From positions 124,001-188,000 of the forward strand of contig JAEZHI010000004.1 of NCBI GenBank assembly GCA_023436885.1: 64,000 bases of DNA, given 5' to 3'. The notes beneath the pieces were generated by a model. The model was not told where the DNA came from and searched no databases. It worked only from the letters and a program-made list of their open reading frames with translations. The position numbers were made by a program, and so were the translations under genes. Shown here piece after piece: positions 44,193-53,175 of the stretch; position 1 is the stretch's first letter, and each line of letters opens with the position of its first letter. The DNA is from Pseudomonadota bacterium (GTDB lineage: Bacteria > Pseudomonadota > Alphaproteobacteria > Rhizobiales > Pleomorphomonadaceae).

Positions 44193-45145
44193 CAGAAGCT
44201 CCGCGAGACGAACAATAGCAGGGTGCCGAGGAGGCCGAGCATCAGGGCACCGCCGACAAATTCGGGAACGCGAAAGACGCGCATCTTGGCGATCGCCGTC
44301 TCGAACATCACCATCAGGAAACCACCGACGGCGAGCTTGCCGATCCAGGTGACGACGCCGATCACCATTCCGACGATGCTGCCGTCCTGGCGCGCCATGC
44401 CCCAGGGCACGAAGATGCAGGCAATCAGCGAAATGTAGAGCAGGAGTTTAAGTGCCGCTGCGAGTTCGATCACTGCAAGGTGGCGACCGGAGTATTCAAG
44501 CACCATGGCCTCGTGCACCATGGTGAGTTCAAGGTGCGTGGCTGGATTGTCCACCGGGACGCGGGCGTTTTCCGTGAGCGCCACGATAATCAATCCGAAC
44601 AGGGCGAGGCCGAGTGACACGCGCAGCGTACTATGATCGACCATGAATTCGGCGACCGTCGAAAGCTGGGTCGACCCCGCAACCAGGGCAACCGTGAACA
44701 CGATCATGATCATCGCCGGTTCGGCCAGCGTGGCGAACAGCATCTCGCGGCTCGATCCGATACCTCCAAAGGCCGTTCCGATGTCCATGCCGGCCAGCGC
44801 CAGGAAGAAACGCGCCGAGCCGAGGAGCGCCGTGATTGCGATGAGGTCGGCCGCCCAGGAGAAGTGCAGGCCGGCGGCAAAGGTTGGCACCAGGGCGGCG
44901 GCCACCCAGGTTGTCGCGAAGATCAGATAGGGGGCGTTGCGGAACAGCCAGGAGGCATTTTCGGCCAGTACCGCTTCCTTTCGCACGAGGCGCAGGAGGT
45001 CCCGATAAGGCTGTACGATGGATGGGCCTTGCCGGCGGAGCAGTCGCGCCTTGACCTTGCGCGTAAAGCCGACGAGGCCCGGAGCCAGCGCCAGCACCAG
45101 CACCATCTGGACGCCCTGAATGAGGATGGCGAGGATCAAGCCCAT
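44192..45145 (-). CDS. Ehr/Hyf-like membrane subunit (NuoH/HyfC type)
   Basis: A 317-residue protein with about eight helices, homologous to NuoH, HycD and HyfC, the subunit that connects the redox arm to the membrane arm. Conserved loops are RRQGPSIVQPYRDLLRLVRK and FGGIGSSREMLFATLAEPAM with the coupling Glu, and VPVDNPATHLELTMVHEAMV. It overlaps the HyfB-like gene by ten bases. The first helix is an uncleaved anchor. Confidence 0.92.
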   Translation of the reverse strand: MGLILAILIQGVQMVLVLALAPGLVGFTRKVKARLLRRQGPSIVQPYRDLLRLVRKEAVLAENASWLFRNAPYLIFATTWVAAALVPTFAAGLHFSWAADLIAITALLGSARFFLALAGMDIGTAFGGIGSSREMLFATLAEPAMIMIVFTVALVAGSTQLSTVAEFMVDHSTLRVSLGLALFGLIIVALTENARVPVDNPATHLELTMVHEAMVLEYSGRHLAVIELAAALKLLLYISLIACIFVPWGMARQDGSIVGMVIGVVTWIGKLAVGGFLMVMFETAIAKMRVFRVPEFVGGALMLGLLGTLLLFVSRSF

Positions 45146-47160
45146 GTGGCCACCAGAACGAGAAGGAGAACCAGCGCTGCGAACACCAGGCTGAGATAGC
45201 TGCGGATCGTCAGGAACTGCAGGATATTGAGACGCTCAGCCGCGTAGAGCACGGAGCCTTTGATCGGCTCATAGATGAAGTCCCAGACCAGATCGCGCAG
45301 CGTCAGAGTCAGTCGAGCCGGCGCCATGTCGCCGGGTTGAGGCATGGTCTGGCTGACCTTGGCGCGGAAGGCGATCGGTCCGAACACCCGGCGGATCGGC
45401 TGGGCGAAGCTGTCGGCCGTGTATTGGGTCACAGGTGACGCGTCCGGGAAGCCGCAGTCCCAGGGCGGCGCCCGACGGACGGCACGCGAGGCGAAATTGT
45501 GAATGACGCGGATCGCGGCCCAACTGGCCATCAGGATGAAGAAGAACACCAGGGAGCCGGAATAGGAGCTGCGGCTTTCGGAGATCGGAATGATCGAAAG
45601 GTGCGGCAGGATCGGCTGCTTGGGCATCGCGCCGCTGACCAGCATTTGCGAGACCGGCGACAGGGCGTCAAGGAATGGTCCGGGGAAAACGCCGGCAACA
45701 AGACAAACTGCAATCAGAGCGTACATCGCCCGGATCTGCCAGCGGCTGACCTCCTGCGCCATCTCGGCGGCAGGGGAGCGTGGCCGACTCAGGAAGGTGA
45801 TACCGAAAGCCCGAACGAAGCAGGCGGCAGCGAGCGCTGCGGCAAGCGCCAGCATTGCCCCTGATGCCGGCACGAGGAACCGGAGCGCCCATTGCGGCAG
45901 GGCCGGGCTGAGCAGGATGGCCTGCAGGATCAGCCATTCCGAAACGAAACCGTTGAGCGGTGGCAACGCGGAAATGGCGAGGCAACCGCCAAGGAAAAGG
46001 TAAGCCGTCTCGGGCATGCGGTGAATGAGCCCGCCCAGCTTCTCGATGTCGCGTTCGCCTGAACCGGTGAGGACGTTGCCGGCTCCGAAGAACAGCAGAC
46101 TCTTGAAAAGAGAGTGGTTGAAGGCGTGGAAGATCGAGGCGGTAACGGCGAGCGCTGCCGCGCCGGCCATGTCGTTGGTCTTGAAAGCCAAGCCAAGACC
46201 GAGACCGATGAAGATGATGCCGACGTTCTCGACCGTCGAGTACGCGAGAAGGCGCTTGAGATCGCGCTGCAGGACCGCATGCAGCACACCGAGCACCGCC
46301 GAACCGGCCCCGAGGATGAGCACAAGAACCGCCCACCACCATGCGGGCTCACCGGCGAGATCGAAGACGACCCGGATGAAACCGTAGATCGCTACTTTCG
46401 TCATGACACCAGACATCAGCGCCGAAACGTGGCTTGGCGCCGCCGGGTGGGCGAGCGGCAGCCAGACATGCAAGGGGACAAGGCCTGCCTTGGATCCAGC
46501 TCCGAGCAGCATCAAGATCAGGACCAGACCGGCCAGCCATGGTACGTGGTGGGCCGTGCGGATGGCCGAAAAAGCATAGTCCCCGTCCGGCCCGGCCAGC
46601 AATCCAAAGGCCAGCAACAGCATCAGCGTGCCAAAGGAGGCCATCAAGAGATAGACATAACCGGCGCGACGATTGTCCGCGTCGTGGTGATGAGCCATCA
46701 CCAACGCCCATGAGCTGAGCGACATGAATTCCCAGGCGACCAGAAAACCGAAAGCGTCGGCGGAAAGCACGACAAGGTTCATGCCCGCCAGGAAGGCCGG
46801 ATAGAAGGGCAAGACACGCCCCGGCTCCTCCTCGTGAGCGCCGTAGCCGATGGCGTAGAACGACGCGATTACGGCACCGAAATTGACGATGACGAGAAAG
46901 GCCGCGCTGAGCGGATCGATCGCGAAATGCGCTCCGATCCAAGGCAAACCGATCGGCAAGTGCATAGCACCCTGAAAGGCACTGCCACCAAGAAGACCGA
47001 GGGCACCACAAACAAGCAGAACGGCAGCGAGGATCAGGCTCGCGCCGTAGATGACCGGTGTCGCCCAGACCAAGCGTCGGGCGGTAAGGATCGGCGCCGC
47101 CACAGCGACGCCGGCAAGGCCGACGACACTCAGAAGGGCCGCTACGATCGGCGTTATCAC
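45136..47160 (-). CDS. Ehr/Hyf-like antiporter-type subunit (NuoL/HyfB type)
   Basis: A 674-residue membrane protein with some 16 helices, the first gene of the operon. The NuoL-family channel residues are in place: Glu in FLVAWEFMSLSSWALV, Lys in GAGSKAGLVPLHVWLP, Lys/His in RDLKRLLAYSTVENVG and FNHSLFKSLLFF. A C-terminal region after about residue 540 (WDCGFPDASPVTQYTADSF) corresponds to the HyfB/MbhH-like tail. Together with the HyfF-like subunit it gives two candidate ion pumps. The ATG at 47160 lies behind a leader of about 295 bases, see the promoter at 47463-47492. Confidence 0.9.
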   Translation of the reverse strand: MITPIVAALLSVVGLAGVAVAAPILTARRLVWATPVIYGASLILAAVLLVCGALGLLGGSAFQGAMHLPIGLPWIGAHFAIDPLSAAFLVIVNFGAVIASFYAIGYGAHEEEPGRVLPFYPAFLAGMNLVVLSADAFGFLVAWEFMSLSSWALVMAHHHDADNRRAGYVYLLMASFGTLMLLLAFGLLAGPDGDYAFSAIRTAHHVPWLAGLVLILMLLGAGSKAGLVPLHVWLPLAHPAAPSHVSALMSGVMTKVAIYGFIRVVFDLAGEPAWWWAVLVLILGAGSAVLGVLHAVLQRDLKRLLAYSTVENVGIIFIGLGLGLAFKTNDMAGAAALAVTASIFHAFNHSLFKSLLFFGAGNVLTGSGERDIEKLGGLIHRMPETAYLFLGGCLAISALPPLNGFVSEWLILQAILLSPALPQWALRFLVPASGAMLALAAALAAACFVRAFGITFLSRPRSPAAEMAQEVSRWQIRAMYALIAVCLVAGVFPGPFLDALSPVSQMLVSGAMPKQPILPHLSIIPISESRSSYSGSLVFFFILMASWAAIRVIHNFASRAVRRAPPWDCGFPDASPVTQYTADSFAQPIRRVFGPIAFRAKVSQTMPQPGDMAPARLTLTLRDLVWDFIYEPIKGSVLYAAERLNILQFLTIRSYLSLVFAALVLLLVLVATWA

Positions 47161-47456
47161 TTTTGTTCCCCGAACGGGTATGGGGCCACTTGATGCGGCG
47201 CCTGGAAGTCGACACGCACCGATGCCGATGCATTTGCGCGTCAGGGCGTCGATCGACGCCGGTTAACCGCACCGAGTGGTGCGGGAGCCGCAATCCCGGC
47301 GCCCCCATGTCGGCGTCGGACGAAGCAGCTGTCACTCAAGACTCAAGGATTGAGCGAAGCATATCGGCTCATGGCCTAAGCCGAAATTGTTTGTTGGTAT
47401 TCAATCAATTCAGTTGTGCCAAAGCCAACTCGCTGTTGCAGGGATGTCGCGGCTTG
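47161..47456 (-). promoter_or_regulatory. Long structured 5' leader of the Ehr-like operon
   Basis: Predicted untranslated leader between the promoter at 47463-47492 and the HyfB-like start. It contains a 16-base perfect palindrome GGCGTCGATCGACGCC at 47245-47260 and a hairpin CCGCACC (47267-47273) / GGTGCGG (47278-47284) with a GAGT loop, 10-90 bases from the start codon side. No coding frame was recognised. It might act as a regulatory RNA element or protein-binding region; I cannot assign it to a known riboswitch class. Confidence 0.4.
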
Positions 47457-47462
47457 GCAATC

Positions 47463-47492
47463 GATTATAAGCATTCCTTCGCACCACTCTCA
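47463..47492 (-). promoter_or_regulatory. Strong sigma70-type promoter for the Ehr-like operon
   Basis: On the minus strand TTGAGA (47492-47487; 5 of 6 to TTGACA) and TATAAT (47468-47463; 6 of 6) are separated by 18 bases. It lies just downstream of the hypE stop (47534) and points to the HyfB-like gene, so the module has its own promoter besides possible read-through from the hup-hyp operon. The start would be near 47456. Confidence 0.65.
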
Positions 47493-47533
47493 AAGCGGGC
47501 GGCGCGAAGCTTGTACCCTGACGAAATGGCTGG

Positions 47534-48580
47534 TCAGCAGATGCGTGGAAGCTGTTCGCCGGCCAGCCAGTCGACGATCCGGCCGCCCCCAAAGCCCGTC
47601 GTCATCTGCACGAAGTGCTGATCGTCTTCGACCGTATCGCCGATGATCGCCGCATCAGCACCAAGCGGATGCGCTCGCATGGCTTCGATCAAAGCCTCCG
47701 CAGCCTCGGCTGCCACAACGGCGACGAGCTTGCCCTCGTTGGCGACGTTGAGGGGATCGAGCCCCAGCAGTTCACATGCCGCGGCGACCTGCCGCTTGAT
47801 CGGAATGCGATCCTCGACGATGCGGAAGCCGACACCCGATTGATTTGCCAGTTCATTCAGCGTTGCAGCGAGACCGCCGCGCGTCGGATCACGCATCAGC
47901 CGCAGATGGGACCCTGCCGTCGCCACCATCACATCCACAAGGCCGTTCAGTGCCGCACTATCCGAGACGATCGCCGTTTCGAATGTAAGGTTCTCGCGGC
48001 TCGACATGATGGCCACGCCATGGTCGCCCATCGAACCGGATACGATGACCTTGTCGCCCGGCCGCGCCTTGTCACCGGAAAGCGCAAGGCCATCCGGTAC
48101 GACGCCGACGCCGGCTGTTGAAATGAAGACGCCGTCCGCCTTGCCGCGCTCCACCACCTTGGTGTCGCCGGTAACGATCATCACGCCGGCCGCCTTGGCC
48201 GCCGCCCCCATGGACTCGGCGATACGCTTGAGATCTCCGAGTGGAAACCCCTCTTCAATGATGTAGCTTGCAGAGAGGTAGAGCGGCTTGGCGCCGGCCA
48301 TGGCGAGATCGTTGACCGTGCCGTGCACTGAGAGCGACCCGATATCGCCGCCCGGAAAAAAGATTGGCGATACGACATAGCCGTCGGTGGTCATCACCAT
48401 GCGACCGCCAGCCGGAGTCGGGAAACTTGCCTGATCGTTGCCTTGCTCAAGCAGCTCGTTGCCAAAGGCATCCTTGAAGATCGAGGAAATCAGCTCGGCC
48501 ATGGCGCGCCCGCCGGCACCGTGGCTCATGTCGACCCGACCAGCTTTCAGGTCGAGCTTGCGGCGGAAAGTCTTGGTCAT
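47534..48580 (-). CDS. hypE: Hydrogenase maturation protein HypE
   Basis: HypE receives a carbamoyl group from HypF on its C-terminal Cys and dehydrates it to thiocyanate, the source of the CN ligands of the NiFe centre. The 348-residue protein ends in PRIC, the strictly needed tail, and shows DMSHGAGGRAM, TTDGYVVSPIFFPGGDIG and MRDPTRGGLAATLNE of the PurM-like ATP fold. ATG at 48580 follows GGAGAAG and overlaps the hypD stop by four bases. It is the last gene of the hup-hyp operon. Confidence 0.97.
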   Translation of the reverse strand: MTKTFRRKLDLKAGRVDMSHGAGGRAMAELISSIFKDAFGNELLEQGNDQASFPTPAGGRMVMTTDGYVVSPIFFPGGDIGSLSVHGTVNDLAMAGAKPLYLSASYIIEEGFPLGDLKRIAESMGAAAKAAGVMIVTGDTKVVERGKADGVFISTAGVGVVPDGLALSGDKARPGDKVIVSGSMGDHGVAIMSSRENLTFETAIVSDSAALNGLVDVMVATAGSHLRLMRDPTRGGLAATLNELANQSGVGFRIVEDRIPIKRQVAAACELLGLDPLNVANEGKLVAVVAAEAAEALIEAMRAHPLGADAAIIGDTVEDDQHFVQMTTGFGGGRIVDWLAGEQLPRIC

Positions 48581-49731
48581 GCACTTCTCCGGATGCCGGT
48601 ATCGGTCTGGCGCGTACGGAAGCGGCCATAGGTCCAATGAGCGGCACACGCGCCTTCCGAGGACACCATGCAGGCGCCGGTGGGTGTCTCAGGCGTACAG
48701 ACGGTGCCGAACAATCGGCAGTCGGCCGGCTTCTTCTGGCCGCGCAGGATAGCACCGCATTCACAGGCCGGATTATCCTCGGCCGGCAGCGTCTCGACGG
48801 AGAACCGCTTTTCGGCGTCGTAGAAGGCGAAGGCGTCCCGGAGCTTCAGCGCACTCTTCGGCACAGCACCGAGACCGCGCCACTCGAAGCTTTCTCTGAG
48901 TTCGAACACCTCGTCGCAAAGCTCGATGGCAACAGGGTTGCCCTCCGTCCGGACCGCACGGATGTACTGGTTTTCCACCTCGGCCCGCTGCTCGTTAACC
49001 TGCCGCACCAGCATCAGGATGGCGTACATCACATCGAGCGGCTCGAAACCTGCGATGACCACCGGCTTGCGATAATCCCGAGCGAAAACCTCGTAGGGTT
49101 CCATGCCGATGATGGTCGACACATGAGAGGGCCCGACGAAACCTTCGATGGCGATTGGCGGTTCATCCGGCGTTGGCGGCATGTCGAGGATGGCCCGCAT
49201 GGCAACCGGCGTCAGCACATGGTTGCAGTAGATCGAGAAGTTCTTGAGGCCCTTGGCCTCGGCCGTCTTCAGGGCTACTGCCGTCGGCGGCGTAGTCGTC
49301 TCGAATCCGATGGCAAAGAACACCACCTGTCGTTCGGGATTGGCTTCGGCAATGCGGATGGCATCAAGCGATGAGTAGACCATGCGGATATCGGAGCCGG
49401 CCGCCTTGGCCTTCATCAGGCTGAGGCCTCCGGATGCTGGTACACGCATCAGATCCGCATAGGTGCAAAGGGTTACCTCCGGCCGCTTTGCCAAGCGAAT
49501 GGCATCGTCGATCCGGCCGATAGGAAGGACGCAGACCGGACAACCCGGGCCATGGATCATGCGTACGTTGGGCGGCAGGAGGTCCTCGATGCCATAGCGA
49601 GAGATCGCGTGCGTATGCCCTCCGCAGAACTCCATGAAGGCATAGGAGCGGTCGGGACGCACTTCGGCGGCGATGGCGGCTGCGATATCACGCGCCTTGT
49701 CGCCGTCACGATATTCGTCGACGTATTTCAT
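48577..49731 (-). CDS. hypD: Hydrogenase maturation protein HypD
   Basis: A 384-residue Fe-S scaffold which, with HypC, assembles the Fe(CN)2CO group. Conserved Cys motifs are EFCGGHTHAI near 36, GPGCPVCV near 63 and the C-terminal cluster with PACECGAILRG and RLFGTVCTPETPTGACMVS that binds the 4Fe-4S cluster. It overlaps hypC and hypE by four bases each. Confidence 0.97.
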   Translation of the reverse strand: MKYVDEYRDGDKARDIAAAIAAEVRPDRSYAFMEFCGGHTHAISRYGIEDLLPPNVRMIHGPGCPVCVLPIGRIDDAIRLAKRPEVTLCTYADLMRVPASGGLSLMKAKAAGSDIRMVYSSLDAIRIAEANPERQVVFFAIGFETTTPPTAVALKTAEAKGLKNFSIYCNHVLTPVAMRAILDMPPTPDEPPIAIEGFVGPSHVSTIIGMEPYEVFARDYRKPVVIAGFEPLDVMYAILMLVRQVNEQRAEVENQYIRAVRTEGNPVAIELCDEVFELRESFEWRGLGAVPKSALKLRDAFAFYDAEKRFSVETLPAEDNPACECGAILRGQKKPADCRLFGTVCTPETPTGACMVSSEGACAAHWTYGRFRTRQTDTGIRRSA

Positions 49732-49970
49732 CGCGCGCCTCCAGCCGCGAGGGCCACGCCGCGCGCCTCGTCCAGCAGATCGAGAGTTCGGCGCGCTTCG
49801 TCTGGATCGACCTTCGAGAGAGCATATCCGACGTGGACGATGACATAGTCGCCAACGGAGACGTTCTTCACCAGCGCGGTGGAAATGGGCATCGACACGC
49901 CATCAAGGCTGATCTTGGCCATGTTGTCGGGGAGGATTTCTGTGACGAGGGCGGGGACAGCAAGGCACAT
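49728..49970 (-). CDS. hypC: Hydrogenase maturation chaperone HypC
   Basis: An 80-residue chaperone that carries the Fe(CN)2CO unit with HypD and delivers it to the large subunit precursor. The N-terminus MCLAVPA holds the essential Cys2, followed by the OB-fold core with VSVGDYVIVHVGYALSKVD. It overlaps hypD by four bases and lies just after hypF. Confidence 0.95.
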   Translation of the reverse strand: MCLAVPALVTEILPDNMAKISLDGVSMPISTALVKNVSVGDYVIVHVGYALSKVDPDEARRTLDLLDEARGVALAAGGAR

Positions 49971-49973
49971 GAT

Positions 49974-52238
49974 TCAGATCTCCGAGAAGGCTCGGCGGGC
50001 GAGGAGGGCCTGTCCGAAGGAAAGGCCACCGTCGTTGGCCGGCAGGCGCCGGGCGAGGAGGGCAGTGAGGTTGGATCGGGCGAGGGAGGCCGAAAGGCCT
50101 TCGGCGAGAACGCGGTTCATCAGGCAGCCGCCACCCAGGGCGATCATCTTCAGGCCAGTTGCCATCGCGCCGAAACGAGCGAGAGCCGCCAAGCCTTCGA
50201 TGAGCGTACCGTGGAACAATGATGCGCCGACATCCGGAGTGGGGCGGTCGAGGGCGAAATGCTGCAGAAGCGGCGCAAAAGACAGGACGCCGTTCTCAAG
50301 AGTGAAGCCGCCAGCGAGCACGCTTGGCTCGGCAACCAGCGCCTCGAGCTCCATGGCCGCCTGTCCCTCGTAATCTTGCACGGCACGGACGCCGAGAAGT
50401 GCCGCCGCGGCGTCAAAGAGTCGACCAAGCGAGGTGGTGGTGAGCCTGTCGGCGCCCGAAGATACGCGCTCAGCAATGGGTCCTGCCAGCGGTCGATCCG
50501 CAAAGAACCTTGCTGCAAGATCGGCACGACCGAGAGAGGCGAGGGCGCCCGTGCCCATGCGCCAGGGTTCGCGCGCGGCACGGTCGCCGCCGGGCAATGG
50601 CAGCGAAGCAAGATGACCAAGCCGCCTGTGTTTCGCACCGTCGACCACCAGGAGTTCGCCGCCCCAGGCACCGCCATCCGAGCCGAGACCATGCCCGTCG
50701 AGGGCGAGACCGAGCACCGGTCCATCGAGTCCAGCTTCCGCTGCGACTGATGCCACATGCGCCGCGTGATGCTGAACACGGATCACCGGTAGCCCGAACT
50801 CCTCTGCCATTTGGCTCGAGCGATAGTCGGGATGCAGGTCCGAGGCGATCAGCTCCGGTTTGGCGCCGGCGATGTCGATGAGATGGGCGATCGTCTCGCG
50901 GTAGAACTTCATCGTCTCGGCGGTGTCGAGGTCGCCGACATGCTGGGAAACAAAAGCTTCGCGGCCACGGGTCAAAGTCACCGTCGATTTGAGGTGAGCG
51001 CCGAGCGCCAGGGTCGGCGGCCCGTCTTCAGAGAGGGCGATCGGTTCGGGCACATAGCCGCGCGCCCGTCGCAGGAAACTCGGCGCTCCGGCAACGATCT
51101 GAGCGACACTATCGTCGGCGCGCACAACGATGGCCCGGTCGTGTGTGACGATCAGATCGGCAATACCGGCAAGGCGGCGTGCCGCATCTTCATCGTCGAC
51201 GACCAACGGCTCACCGCCGGGATTGGCCGAGGTGGCGACGAGTACGAAGTCATTGGCCGCGAGGGGATCGTGGCCGGCAAACTCGTGACCGGCAAGCGCC
51301 GCAAACAGCAGATGATGTACCGGCGCGTATGCCAGCATTACGCCGACGCGGGAGAGCCCCGGCGAAACAGCCGGCGCCAGCACGCCAGGTTTTGACCGCA
51401 TCAGTACGATCGGCCGTGCCACGGAACAGCAAAGAGCGCGCTCATCAGGCGAGGCGTCGGCGACTTGGGGGATGGAGGCAGCATTCGCCACCATCAGTGC
51501 GAAGGGCTTGAACTCGCGCGCCTTCCTGGAGCGCAACGCGGCAACCGCTTCGGCGTTGCGGCCATCACAGATGAGATGGAAGCCGCCAATGCCCTTGAGC
51601 GCCACGATGCGGCCAGCTCTGATTGCCGACGCGATATCGGCAACGGAGTGACTTAGCTTTGGGCCACAGGCCGGACATGCTACGGGCTCGGCATGAAAGC
51701 GCCGGTCGCGCACGTCAGTATAGGCTGCGGCGCAGTCCGGACACATCGGAAAGGGCGCCATCGACGTTTGCCGGCGGTCATAGGGCAGGTGGCGCGTGAT
51801 GGTGTATCGCGGGCCGCAATGCGTACAGTTGATGAACGGGTAGGCGAAATAGCGGCTGGTTGGATCGAACAGCTCGGCAAGGCAAGCGTCACAGGTGGCC
51901 GCATCGGCGACGATGCGCGTCATCGTCTTACCGTCGAGACTCTCCTTGATGACGAACTCCGTTCCGCCTGTGGCAGGACGCTCCTCGCGGATAACCGTGT
52001 CTATGCGAGCAAGCGGGGGCGCTTCTGACCTCAGACGAAGCACAAACTCGTCGACACGGCTGCCTTCCACCTCGATCGTCACACCGTCGGCGCCATTTCT
52101 GACATAGCCAGCGAGGCCGCATTCGGTGGCGAGCCGATGCACGAACGGCCGCATGCCCACGCCCTGCACCGCGCCATTCACCTTGAGGAAGAGGCGCGCC
52201 ACGGAGGCGAAGGCATCGGGAGTGGGCACGGCGGTCAT
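49974..52238 (-). CDS. hypF: Carbamoyltransferase HypF
   Basis: A 754-residue enzyme that uses carbamoyl phosphate and ATP to make thiocarboxamide on HypE. Domains in order: acylphosphatase-like (about 12-100; GAVQGVGMRPFVHRLA), two zinc fingers (about 110-190; CDACLAEL, NCTHCG, CPDCAAAY, CPACGPK), a YrdC-like domain (about 200-390; ALKGIGGFHLICD) and a Kae1-like domain to the end (HHAAHVASVAAEAG, ALGGGCLMNRVLA). ATG at 52238 lies seven bases after the hypB stop; the frame upstream overlaps hypB and is not used. Confidence 0.95.
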   Translation of the reverse strand: MTAVPTPDAFASVARLFLKVNGAVQGVGMRPFVHRLATECGLAGYVRNGADGVTIEVEGSRVDEFVLRLRSEAPPLARIDTVIREERPATGGTEFVIKESLDGKTMTRIVADAATCDACLAELFDPTSRYFAYPFINCTHCGPRYTITRHLPYDRRQTSMAPFPMCPDCAAAYTDVRDRRFHAEPVACPACGPKLSHSVADIASAIRAGRIVALKGIGGFHLICDGRNAEAVAALRSRKAREFKPFALMVANAASIPQVADASPDERALCCSVARPIVLMRSKPGVLAPAVSPGLSRVGVMLAYAPVHHLLFAALAGHEFAGHDPLAANDFVLVATSANPGGEPLVVDDEDAARRLAGIADLIVTHDRAIVVRADDSVAQIVAGAPSFLRRARGYVPEPIALSEDGPPTLALGAHLKSTVTLTRGREAFVSQHVGDLDTAETMKFYRETIAHLIDIAGAKPELIASDLHPDYRSSQMAEEFGLPVIRVQHHAAHVASVAAEAGLDGPVLGLALDGHGLGSDGGAWGGELLVVDGAKHRRLGHLASLPLPGGDRAAREPWRMGTGALASLGRADLAARFFADRPLAGPIAERVSSGADRLTTTSLGRLFDAAAALLGVRAVQDYEGQAAMELEALVAEPSVLAGGFTLENGVLSFAPLLQHFALDRPTPDVGASLFHGTLIEGLAALARFGAMATGLKMIALGGGCLMNRVLAEGLSASLARSNLTALLARRLPANDGGLSFGQALLARRAFSEI

Positions 52239-52245
52239 CGTTCTG

Positions 52246-53175
52246 TCAGGCCTGAGCGACGGCGGCGGTGCGAGAGAGCGCGGCGCGCGCCTCGATCCAG
52301 GCATAGAAAGCCGCCATGCCTTCACCGGTCTCGGCAGAGACCACCAGTGTCTGGAGATGCGGATTGACCTTGAGGGCCGCAGCAAGACACCTGCCGACAT
52401 CGAACCTCAGATGCGGCAGCAGATCGGCCTTGTTGAGAAGCAGGAGGTCGGCCACGGCGAACATATCGGGATACTTGAGCGGCTTGTCCTCGCCCTCGGT
52501 GACCGAAAGCACGACGACCTTGTGTGCCTCTCCGAGATCGAAGCCGGCCGGGCAAACAAGATTGCCGACGTTTTCGATGAACAAAAGACCACCCGGTTCG
52601 GTTTTGATATCATCGAGAGCAGCACCGACCATGCCGGCTTCGAGATGACATCCCTTGCCGGTGTTGATCTGAATGGCACGGGCGCCGGTTGCCCGAATGC
52701 GCTCGGCATCGTTGTCCGTCTGCTGGTCGCCTTCGATGACGGCGATCGGAAACTTGGCCTTCATGTCTTCGATGGTGCGCACCAAGAGCGTCGTCTTGCC
52801 CGAACCGGGAGACGACATCAGATTGAGCGCCAATGTGCCGGTCGCTGCCAGGCGGGCACGGTTCTGACGCGCGGCATCGTTGTTCTTGGCCAGAATATCG
52901 CGCTCGATGCGGATGACCCGTTCGCTGTCCATTCCTGGCTGATGAACAGCCGCCAGCGGCGCCTCGTGCACATGGTGATGGTACTCGTGCCCATGATCAT
53001 GCGGGTGGTCGTGCCCATGGGCGTGTGAATGGTCGTGCGGATGATCGTGGTCATGATGATGATCATGCTCGTGTGGGTGATCATGATCATGCGCGTGGGC
53101 GTGCAGCTCCGCGGGCGTCTTGCCGTTGATCCTGTAGCCGGTTCCGCCCGACCCGCACCCGCATTCGCTGCACAT
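52246..53175 (-). CDS. hypB: Hydrogenase nickel-incorporation GTPase HypB with long His-rich region
   Basis: A 309-residue GTPase that, with HypA, inserts nickel. N-terminal MCSECGCG is the high-affinity nickel motif; residues about 25-72 are a His/Asp-rich stretch with about 25 His, suited to nickel storage; then the G domain with SSPGSGKTTLL (Walker A), ENVGNLVCP and LLNKADLLPH. The large His-rich region is common in rhizobial HypB. ATG at 53175 overlaps the hypA stop by one base; GTG at 53178 is the alternative. Confidence 0.96.
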   Translation of the reverse strand: MCSECGCGSGGTGYRINGKTPAELHAHAHDHDHPHEHDHHHDHDHPHDHSHAHGHDHPHDHGHEYHHHVHEAPLAAVHQPGMDSERVIRIERDILAKNNDAARQNRARLAATGTLALNLMSSPGSGKTTLLVRTIEDMKAKFPIAVIEGDQQTDNDAERIRATGARAIQINTGKGCHLEAGMVGAALDDIKTEPGGLLFIENVGNLVCPAGFDLGEAHKVVVLSVTEGEDKPLKYPDMFAVADLLLLNKADLLPHLRFDVGRCLAAALKVNPHLQTLVVSAETGEGMAAFYAWIEARAALSRTAAVAQA

